NCBI RefSeq assembly: GCF_963853665.1
Contig: NZ_OY970459.1
Span: forward strand, 4,588,001-4,652,000
Direction of reading: 5' to 3'
DNA: 64,000 bases
From: Mycobacterium decipiens
GTDB taxonomy: Bacteria; Actinomycetota; Actinomycetes; Mycobacteriales; Mycobacteriaceae
Shown: one piece after another, positions 58,069 through 64,000 of the stretch
Position numbering within the stretch: the stretch's first letter is position 1
Layout of the letters: each line of letters starts with the position of its first letter
The notes under the pieces: generated by a model
The model's input: only the letters and a program-made list of their open reading frames with translations
The model's database searches: none
What the model was told of the DNA's origin: nothing
Program-made: the position numbers and the translations under genes

Positions 58069-58958
58069 GCGGTTGGGCCAATCCAGTCGTCGAATTTCAG
58101 ACCTGAAATCCGTTCGTATGCCTCGATGTAACGGCCGCGTGTGGCCTCGATGACGTCTTCCGGCAGCGGCGGTGGCGGCCGGTCGCCGCCACGGTCCCAG
58201 CCCGACGCGGGGCTGGTCAGCCAGTTGCGGACGAACTGCTTGTCGAAGGCGGTCTGCACCACACCCGGTCGGTAGTCTGCAGCGGGCCAGTAGCGCGACG
58301 AGTCCGGGGTGAAGATTTCGTCGGCCAGCAGCAGGTTACCGTCGCGGTCGGTGCCGAACTCAAACTTGGTGTCGGCGATGATGATTCCCCGTGTCAGGGC
58401 GTGATCGGCGGCCTGCACATAGATCTGCAGGGTACGGTCGCGCAACTGGTTGGCCTGTACGGCACCCACCAGCTCGATCACCCGGTCGAATGAAATGTTC
58501 TCGTCGTGCATGCCCTGCTCGGCCTTCGTCGCCGGGGTGAACAGTGGTTGGGCGAACTTGCTGGCCTCGACCAGACCCGGCGGCAGTGCGATTCCGCAGA
58601 CCTTGCCGGTCGACTGGTAGTCCAGCAGTCCCGAACCGGTCAGGTAGCCGCGCGCCACACATTCCACCGGGAGCATCTCCAACCGTCGGACCACCAATGC
58701 GCGGCCAAGAGCCTCGTCGGGAATGCGCGGGTCATCCGGCGGGCCGGCGAGGTGGTTGGCGGCGTCGACCAGGCCGAAGAAGAACACGCTCATCGCGGTC
58801 AAGATGCGGCCCTTGTCCGCGATGGTGCTGCCGAGGACATAGTCGTAGGCCGAGATCCGATCGGTGGCGACCAACAGCAGGTGGTCGTCGTCGACGCGGT
58901 AGATCTCGCGAACCTTGCCGCTGGCCAGATGCTGGTAATCGGACAGTGCGGGGCGCAT
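58065..58958 (-). CDS. purC: SAICAR synthetase PurC
   Basis: A 297-residue enzyme: [20 protein letters not shown] near 13-32, [20 protein letters not shown] near 93-112 and [20 protein letters not shown] near 186-205, all PurC signatures. It joins aspartate to CAIR using [14 protein letters not shown] is the natural start; a much longer frame upstream does not match the family. It is the promoter-proximal partner of ptrB. Confidence 0.95.
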   Translation of the reverse strand: MRPALSDYQHLASGKVREIYRVDDDHLLLVATDRISAYDYVLGSTIADKGRILTAMSVFFFGLVDAANHLAGPPDDPRIPDEALGRALVVRRLEMLPVECVARGYLTGSGLLDYQSTGKVCGIALPPGLVEASKFAQPLFTPATKAEQGMHDENISFDRVIELVGAVQANQLRDRTLQIYVQAADHALTRGIIIADTKFEFGTDRDGNLLLADEIFTPDSSRYWPAADYRPGVVQTAFDKQFVRNWLTSPASGWDRGGDRPPPPLPEDVIEATRGRYIEAYERISGLKFDDWIGPTA

Positions 58959-59027
58959 CGGGTCAGCGTATCCGCCACCGTTGACCCCGGCCTTTGCTGG
59001 GATCGGCCTTGTGCTGGGATCGGCCCT

Positions 59028-59645
59028 ATGACGCGGTTCTTGCCCTACTCCACCAGGCCCCTTCGGCTGTTCGTCCAGCTGATCAGCGATATCACCATCT
59101 CGGTGTGGACGGTGATCTGGGTGTTCGTCGGCCTGGCCGTACACGAGGCCATCGCGACCATTGCCGAGGCCGGCCGCCAGGTCGAGACCGGCTCGACGGG
59201 TGTCGCCGGCAACCTGGCCGCAGCGGGGCGCGGCGCCCAGCAGCTTCCGCTGGTGGGCGATGCGCTGAGCAAGCCGCTCATCGCGGCCAGCGACGCGGCG
59301 CTCGACATTGCCGGTGCCGGACACAACTTGGACACCACGGCGAGCTGGCTCGCCGTGGTGCTCGCGATCGCGGTTGCCGCGACGCCGATAGTCACGGTCG
59401 CGGGCCCGTGGCTGTTCCTGCGGCTGCGGTTTTTCCGGCGCAAGTGGACCGTGACCGCGCTGGCCGCCACGGCCGCCGGTCAACAGCTGCTGGCGCTGCG
59501 GGCATTGGCGAACCGGTCGCCGGCCAAACTGGCCGCCGTCAGCGCGGATCCGGTCGGCGGATGGCGCCACGAGGATCCCGTCACCATCCGCGGGCTGGCC
59601 GCGCTCGAACTGCGAGCCGCCGGCATCAGGCTCCGCACACCCTGA
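59028..59645 (+). CDS. Conserved membrane-associated protein (Rv0779c-like)
   Basis: A 205-residue protein with two hydrophobic helices ([20 protein letters not shown] near 18-37; [20 protein letters not shown] near 108-127) separated by an amphipathic stretch, then a basic C-terminal part. No known domain; conserved in mycobacteria at this place. It converges with cyp126 after 7 bases. Two tandem copies of TGCTGGGATCGGCC precede the ATG. Function unknown. Confidence 0.7.
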   Translation: MTRFLPYSTRPLRLFVQLISDITISVWTVIWVFVGLAVHEAIATIAEAGRQVETGSTGVAGNLAAAGRGAQQLPLVGDALSKPLIAASDAALDIAGAGHNLDTTASWLAVVLAIAVAATPIVTVAGPWLFLRLRFFRRKWTVTALAATAAGQQLLALRALANRSPAKLAAVSADPVGGWRHEDPVTIRGLAALELRAAGIRLRTP

Positions 59646-59652
59646 TGCGGGC

Positions 59653-60906
59653 CTAGGCTTCGCGCAATTCCACGACCAGGTGCCGAATGCCCGTGTGGCG
59701 GTTGCTGCGTGACCATTCCACGGGCTCCACCAGCCGCACCGCCCCAAAGCGGGACAGCAGTTCCTCGTAGAGCACCCGCAGTTCCAGCCGGGCCAGGTTG
59801 GCGCCGAGGCAGTAGTGCACACCCTGACCGAAACCTAGGTGCGGGTTGGGTTTTCGGCTGATGTCGAACTCGTCGGCACGGTCGAATACGCCGGCGTCGC
59901 GGTTGGCCGAACCCTCCCAGATCTGCACCTTCTGTCCGGCCTCGATCGACTGCCCGCCGAGCGTGACGTCGCGGGTTGCGGTACGCCTCTTCGACGGCGA
60001 CGGGGAGGTCCACCGAACGATCTCCTCGATCGCCGTCGGCAGCATGTCCAGATCCTCACGCAGCGCACGCAATTGCTCCGGATGATCGGCCAGCGCCAGC
60101 AGCCCACCCCCGACCGCGTTGCGTGTCGTCTCCGCACCGGCGCTGAACAGCAGGCTGAAAAACAGGTACAACTCGAGGTCCGACAGAGCCGGCGCGTGGG
60201 CATCGTCGAGCATCGCATTCGTGACCACCGACAACATGTCATCGGTTGGCTCGGCGCGCTTCGACGCGATCAGTTCCTGGCCGTAGGTATACATCCGCGA
60301 CCCGGCCTCTTCGATGGACAGCTGCGAAAGCTGGGATACCGACGCCTTGCGTGAGCCACCGAAGTCGAACTGTGGCTCGATGGCCTCGAAGAGCCAGTGC
60401 CGTTCGGATTCGGGCACTCCCAGCAGGATGCAGATCATCTGCATCGGCAGTTCGGTGGCGATGTCAACGAGGAAATCAAACGGTTGGCCCCCCACCACGT
60501 CGTCGAGCAGTCGTCGCGCCCGCGCCCGCAGGTCGTCCTCGACGCGGCGGATCATCCGCGGGGTCAGCCCGGAACTGACGAGTCGCCGAATCTGCGAATG
60601 CCGGGGGTCGTCCATCATGTTGAGCACCTGGCCCGCGATCGCCAGATCCTGCAACAGGGTGCCGCCGTAGGGCCGGTCACCACCGGTGACAGACGAGTAG
60701 GTCACCGGATCACGCAGCACCTCAAGGGTTTCAACGTGGGTGGCCACCGACCAGAAGCCCTCCCCATCCGGGGTGTTCTCGGTGGGCTGGTGCCAGAACA
60801 CCGGCGCTTCCCGACGATGGATGGCGAACAGCTCATGGGGGAAGCCGTTGGCGAAGTTGTCCAGATCGGTCAGATCGATGCCCGACAGCGCGACCGCGGA
60901 CGTCAC
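59653..60906 (-). CDS. cyp126: Cytochrome P450 CYP126
   Basis: A 417-residue soluble P450. I-helix [15 protein letters not shown] near 247-261, ExxR in the K-helix ([20 protein letters not shown] region) and heme-binding [20 protein letters not shown] near 351-370 with the axial Cys. The natural substrate is not known; in M. tuberculosis CYP126A1 binds azoles and aromatic ligands. The GTG start overlaps the purB stop (GTGA), so it is translated with purB. Confidence 0.93.
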   Translation of the reverse strand: MTSAVALSGIDLTDLDNFANGFPHELFAIHRREAPVFWHQPTENTPDGEGFWSVATHVETLEVLRDPVTYSSVTGGDRPYGGTLLQDLAIAGQVLNMMDDPRHSQIRRLVSSGLTPRMIRRVEDDLRARARRLLDDVVGGQPFDFLVDIATELPMQMICILLGVPESERHWLFEAIEPQFDFGGSRKASVSQLSQLSIEEAGSRMYTYGQELIASKRAEPTDDMLSVVTNAMLDDAHAPALSDLELYLFFSLLFSAGAETTRNAVGGGLLALADHPEQLRALREDLDMLPTAIEEIVRWTSPSPSKRRTATRDVTLGGQSIEAGQKVQIWEGSANRDAGVFDRADEFDISRKPNPHLGFGQGVHYCLGANLARLELRVLYEELLSRFGAVRLVEPVEWSRSNRHTGIRHLVVELREA

Positions 60907-62339
60907 AGGATCGCACCCGGTGTGTACTTGGCCGCGTCCGGGTACCGGCCCACCAGCGTGTCCACCAGCGCCACCACCTCGTCAACCTGGTCACCCGCGG
61001 CACCGGTGAATGCCTTCTTGTCCGCCAGCGCGAAATCTAGAGCGTCCCGGCCCAGCGGCAGCCGCGGATCGGCGGCCAACCGGTCCAGCAGGTCGGGCTC
61101 GGCGCCGCGTTCGCGCATGGCTAGCGCCGTGGCCACCGCGTGCTCGGAGATCACGTGGTGCGCGGATTCGCGACCCATACCCGCGCGTACCGCCGCCATC
61201 AGCACCTTGGTGGTGGCCAGGAACGGCAGATAGCGATCCAACTCGCGCTGGATCACCGCCGGGTAGGCGCCGAACTCGTCGAGCACGGTCAAGAACGTCT
61301 CGATCTGCCCGTCGATGGCAAAGAAGCTGTCCGGCAACGCAACCCGGCGCACCACCGAGCAGAACACGTCGCCTTCGTTCCACTGAGCACCGGCCAGCTC
61401 GGCCGCCATGGAGGCATAGCCGCGTAACACGATTTGCAGCCCGTTGACCCGTTCGCAGCTGCGGGTGTTCATCTTGTGCGGCATCGCCGACGATCCGACC
61501 TGGCCCGGCGCGAAACCCTCGGTGACGAGCTCGTGGCCGGCCATTAGCCGGATCGTGTGTGCCAGTGATGACGGTCCGGCGCCGAGCTGCACCAGAGCCG
61601 AGACCACGTCGTGGTCCAGCGAACGTGGATACACCTGCCCGACGCTGTTGAAAACCGTTGTGAATCCCAAGAATTCGGCGATCCGCCGCTCGAGTTCGGC
61701 CAGCTTGGCGGCGTCGCCGCCCAACAAGTCGAGCATGTCCTGACCGGTGCCCATCGGGCCCTTGATGCCACGCAATGGGTAGCGGTCGATCAGCTCCCTC
61801 AGTCTGGTCAACGCGACCAGCGTCTCCTGCGCCGCCGAGGCGAACCGCTTGCCCAAGGTGGTGGCTTGTGCGGCCACGTTGTGGCTGCGCCCGGCCATGA
61901 CCAGGTCGCGGTAACTCACCGACCGCTCGGCGAGCCGCGCCACCACCGCCACCGCATGGGAGAAAACCACTTCCAGCGAACGCCGGATCTGCAGTTGCTC
62001 CACGTTTTCGGTCAGGTCGCGGCTTGTCATCCCTTTGTGCACGTGCTCGTGACCGGCCAACGCATTGAATTCCTCGATGCGGGCCTTGACGTCGTGGCGC
62101 AGCACCCGCTCCCGGGCCGCGATCGAAGCCAAGTCGACATCGTCGACAACCCGTTCGTAGTCGGCGAGCACCGCGGCGGGAACCGCTACCCCCAGCGCTG
62201 CCTGTGCCCGCAACACGGCCAGCCATAGCCGCCGCTCCGCGACCACCTTGGCCTGCGGCGACCAGATCGCGACCAGCTCGGCGCTGGCATACCGGCCAGC
62301 CAGTACGTTCGGAATGCCCGCTGGGGAACTCACGGACAC
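60903..62339 (-). CDS. purB: Adenylosuccinate lyase PurB
   Basis: A 478-residue member of the fumarase/aspartase superfamily with the signature [20 protein letters not shown] near 278-297 and [20 protein letters not shown] near 101-120. It removes fumarate from SAICAR and adenylosuccinate, acting twice in purine synthesis. It starts [20 protein letters not shown]. The cyp126 start overlaps its end. A long open frame in another phase across this gene is a GC-bias artefact. Confidence 0.95.
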   Translation of the reverse strand: MSVSSPAGIPNVLAGRYASAELVAIWSPQAKVVAERRLWLAVLRAQAALGVAVPAAVLADYERVVDDVDLASIAARERVLRHDVKARIEEFNALAGHEHVHKGMTSRDLTENVEQLQIRRSLEVVFSHAVAVVARLAERSVSYRDLVMAGRSHNVAAQATTLGKRFASAAQETLVALTRLRELIDRYPLRGIKGPMGTGQDMLDLLGGDAAKLAELERRIAEFLGFTTVFNSVGQVYPRSLDHDVVSALVQLGAGPSSLAHTIRLMAGHELVTEGFAPGQVGSSAMPHKMNTRSCERVNGLQIVLRGYASMAAELAGAQWNEGDVFCSVVRRVALPDSFFAIDGQIETFLTVLDEFGAYPAVIQRELDRYLPFLATTKVLMAAVRAGMGRESAHHVISEHAVATALAMRERGAEPDLLDRLAADPRLPLGRDALDFALADKKAFTGAAGDQVDEVVALVDTLVGRYPDAAKYTPGAIL

Positions 62340-62387
62340 AGCTTACGGTCGGTTCGCCCGGAACTGCCCGGCTCCTACCCTGGACGG

Positions 62388-63170
62388 ATGCACTTCGCCG
62401 GCGTGGACCTCTCCTGGGCCGGGCGCAATCCGACCGGTGTCGCGGTCCTCGACGCCAGCGGCCGACTGGTCCGCATCGGCGCTGCCGGGGACGACGCCGC
62501 CGTGCTGGCGGCGCTGCGACCCTACGTACAGGGTGATTGCCTAGTCGCCTTCGACGCGCCGCTGGTGGTGACCAACCCCACCGGCCAGCGGCCGGCCGAG
62601 ACCGCACTGAATCGAGACTTCCGGAAGTTTGAGGCCGGCGCCCACCCGGCTAACACCGGGAAACCTGAGTTTTCCGACGTCCCCCGTGCCGCGCGGCTGG
62701 CCCGCGAACTGGGCCTGGACATGGATCCATATTCTTCCGCTACGCGGCGGGCCATCGAGGTCTATCCCCACCCGGCGACGGTGGCGCTGTTTCGGCTGCC
62801 CCGCACGCTGAAGTACAAGGCAAAGCCGGGCCGCGGCGTTGACCAGCTCAAATCGGAGCTGTTGCGGCTGATGGACGGCGTCGAGGGGCTGGCACAGACC
62901 GCGGTTGCGCTCCAGGTAGCCCCTCACCCCGGTTGGGTTTCGTTGCGGCGGCAGGTGACGGCCGCCCGGCGCAAGAGCGACCTGCGCCGCGCCGAAGATC
63001 CGGTCGATGCGGTCGTCTGCGCCTACGTGGCGTTGTACGCCGAGAGCTGTCCCGCCGACGTCACGATCTACGGGGACTTCGCCACCGGGTACATCGTTAC
63101 GCCGTCGCTGCCCGCGGAACGGTCAGATCCGCACCGGGCGCTGGTCGACGGGTGCAAGCACGTCGATTAG
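62388..63170 (+). CDS. DUF429 protein (Rv0776c-like)
   Basis: A 260-residue protein with an RNase H-like opening (FAGVDLSWAGRNPTGVAVLD), FDAPLVVTNPTGQRPAETAL near 61-80 and ARRKSDLRRAEDPVDAVVCA near 191-210, matching DUF429, a predicted nuclease-like family. Conserved Asp residues at 5 and near 62 could bind a metal. Function unproven. Its 3' end overlaps the convergent TetR gene by 48 bases. Confidence 0.82.
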   Translation: MHFAGVDLSWAGRNPTGVAVLDASGRLVRIGAAGDDAAVLAALRPYVQGDCLVAFDAPLVVTNPTGQRPAETALNRDFRKFEAGAHPANTGKPEFSDVPRAARLARELGLDMDPYSSATRRAIEVYPHPATVALFRLPRTLKYKAKPGRGVDQLKSELLRLMDGVEGLAQTAVALQVAPHPGWVSLRRQVTAARRKSDLRRAEDPVDAVVCAYVALYAESCPADVTIYGDFATGYIVTPSLPAERSDPHRALVDGCKHVD

Positions 63171-63746
63171 GTCGATCACCGTCGCCAGCGCGGCGGCACG
63201 CGGATCCCGCCCCTCCACCAGCGCGGAGACCACTGAACCATCGACCGCACAGATCAGCGTGCACACCAGTTCGATCTGCACGGAGCGGCCAGAGCGCTCG
63301 ATGGCCTCGGCGACGGCCTCAGCGCGCTGGCGCAGGCTGCGGCGCATGCTTTCACGCAGGGCGGGCAGGCGGGTACAGGCGATATGGCGCTCGTACCGCG
63401 AGATCAGCTGCTCGGCAAGCCCCGGACTGGACACGTCCCCCACCAGCAGGTCAACCAGCACATCGGCGGTGGTCTCCGGCCCCCGACGCCGCCGGGACAG
63501 GGCGTTGACCCGGGCTCGCAGCTGCGCCACCTCGATCATTCCGATGTGTTCGACCGCCCGGGCGATCAAATCGTCGAGCGACGAGAAGTAGTAGGTGGTA
63601 GACGCCAACGGCAGTCCGGCCCGCCGAGCGACCGCCCGATGGCGTACCGCTTCGAACCCGCCTTCGCCCAGCAGCTCGGCCGCGGCGCTCACTAGCGCAT
63701 ACCGCCGACGCTCTCCTTTTGGAGTAACCGCTGCCGTCACGCCCAT
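63123..63746 (-). CDS. TetR-family regulator (Rv0775-like)
   Basis: A 207-residue protein: RRYALVSAAAELLGEGGFEA then VRHRAVARRAGLPLASTTYY (HTH near 33-52) and a helical ligand domain. It sits divergent from the Tat-exported esterase gene that enters at the right end of the window and probably regulates it. Confidence 0.85.
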   Translation of the reverse strand: MGVTAAVTPKGERRRYALVSAAAELLGEGGFEAVRHRAVARRAGLPLASTTYYFSSLDDLIARAVEHIGMIEVAQLRARVNALSRRRRGPETTADVLVDLLVGDVSSPGLAEQLISRYERHIACTRLPALRESMRRSLRQRAEAVAEAIERSGRSVQIELVCTLICAVDGSVVSALVEGRDPRAAALATVIDLIDVLAPVDQRPVRI

Positions 63747-63804
63747 CCATGCTGCCAGTCAAAGTGGTACTGCATTGCCATTTCGGCCAAACGTCCATGG
63801 CATG

Positions 63805-64000
63805 ATGGCCCGCATGCCAGAGTTGAGCCGCCGCGTCGTGCTCGGTCTTGGTGCCGGCGCGGCCCTTGGCGCTACCTCAGCATATGCGATCGACATGCTG
63901 TTGGCGCCGCGGACATCCCAAGCCGCGCCGGCGCCCGCGATTGGCACAAACGTTCCATTGGCGCCGACACCAGCACTCGATCCGGCCCCCCAGGCTCAGG
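63805..64000 (+). CDS. Tat-exported esterase-like protein, N-terminal part (Rv0774c-like)
   Basis: Only the first 65 codons are in the window. MARMPELSRRVVLGLGAGAA then LGATSAYAIDMLLAPRTSQA is a twin-arginine signal (S-R-R-V-V-L), followed by a Pro/Ala-rich linker. Position matches the secreted esterase/FbpA-like Rv0774c of M. tuberculosis, so the catalytic domain should follow outside the window. ATG 63802 is out of frame; 63805 and 63814 are both possible starts. Confidence 0.75.
   Translation, partial: MARMPELSRRVVLGLGAGAALGATSAYAIDMLLAPRTSQAAPAPAIGTNVPLAPTPALDPAPQAQ

Noticed and set aside
58990..59027. Tandem TGCTGGGATCGGCC repeat before the Rv0779c-like gene as an operator
   Set aside because: Only two adjacent copies with no symmetry; more likely a local slippage duplication.
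58959..59822. N-terminal extension of purC
   Set aside because: The extension is antisense to the Rv0779c-like gene and has no PurC similarity; the family start is at 58958.
60991..62607. A 538-codon open frame on the minus strand across purB
   Set aside because: It is an out-of-frame reading of purB, Arg/Gly-rich and without family features. High GC keeps such frames open.

Overview
The window comes from a GC-rich actinobacterium. It is almost certainly a slow-growing Mycobacterium close to, but not inside, the M. tuberculosis complex. From about 4.3 kb to the right end it reads, in reverse orientation, like the H37Rv segment running from the Rv0830 methyltransferase back to the Rv0774c esterase, with near-identical proteins in near-identical order. 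This comparison is from memory of the families and gene order, not from a search.

Region by region: (1) 1-2.8 kb is the right end of an integrative element (FtsK/Tra-like ATPase, excisionase-like HTH protein, tyrosine integrase) that abuts the 3' end of tRNA-Phe. (2) 2.8-3.3 kb holds tRNA-Phe, tRNA-Asp and tRNA-Glu (minus strand) and tRNA-Lys (plus strand). Three short tandem repeats that look like a transposon end follow. (3) 3.4-13.6 kb is chromosomal backbone: a TIGR04255-like protein, methyltransferase, deaminase, the nickel/cobalt sensor KmtR with an extremely His-rich small protein, an MpaB-like protein, TetR, desA1, dus, an LCP-family protein and phoY2. (4) 13.6-17.5 kb is a minus-strand unit glnR-like, mshD, pstS, pstA remnant, phoT. 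It is a partly collapsed phosphate-transport operon. (5) 17.5-21.5 kb covers lmeA, a thioredoxin, and a polycysteine leaderless leader ORF ahead of DUF4395, cysA2 and sseC2, followed by a small membrane peptide and a nitrobindin-like protein. A broken PknH-type sensor gene comes next. (6) 22.6-36.9 kb has pabC, a YgfZ-like gene, DUF3073, purM, purF, a stealth-family phosphotransferase, a class III phosphodiesterase, a CPBP protease, purL (carrying a one-base deletion in a G run) and M18 aminopeptidase. (7) 37-38.8 kb is the DyP peroxidase and encapsulin pair. (8) 38.8-43.0 kb is an accessory stretch holding thiolase, MarR, a deleted crotonase and an acyl-CoA dehydrogenase, bracketed by two PPE-family relics. 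It lies where H37Rv carries IS1547/IS6110. (9) 43.2-64 kb is backbone again: a disulfide oxidoreductase, a monooxygenase divergent from a HutC-type GntR operon, purQ/purS, an FAD dehydrogenase, an EmrB transporter, intact ptrB, purC, cyp126, purB, TetR and a partial Tat-exported esterase.

How the genes work together: purB, purC, purQ, purS, purL, purF and purM are spread along one strand with unrelated genes between them and supply most of de novo IMP synthesis. CysA2, SseC2, DUF4395 and the polycysteine leader form a sulfur-responsive unit. KmtR and the His-rich protein suggest metal buffering. DyP is packaged inside the encapsulin shell through its C-terminal tag. Several starts are leaderless: a mycobacterial -10 hexamer lies 6-7 bases before the start codon of kmtR, the polycysteine ORF, the small membrane peptide and the GntR gene.

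No wholly new multi-gene system was identified with confidence. The strongest leads are the His-rich protein beside KmtR, the polycysteine attenuator, the pst operon relic, the purL homopolymer frameshift, the accessory acyl-CoA cassette with its own palindromic operator, and an unassigned pair of small minus-strand ORFs with a hairpin near 22.4-22.7 kb.
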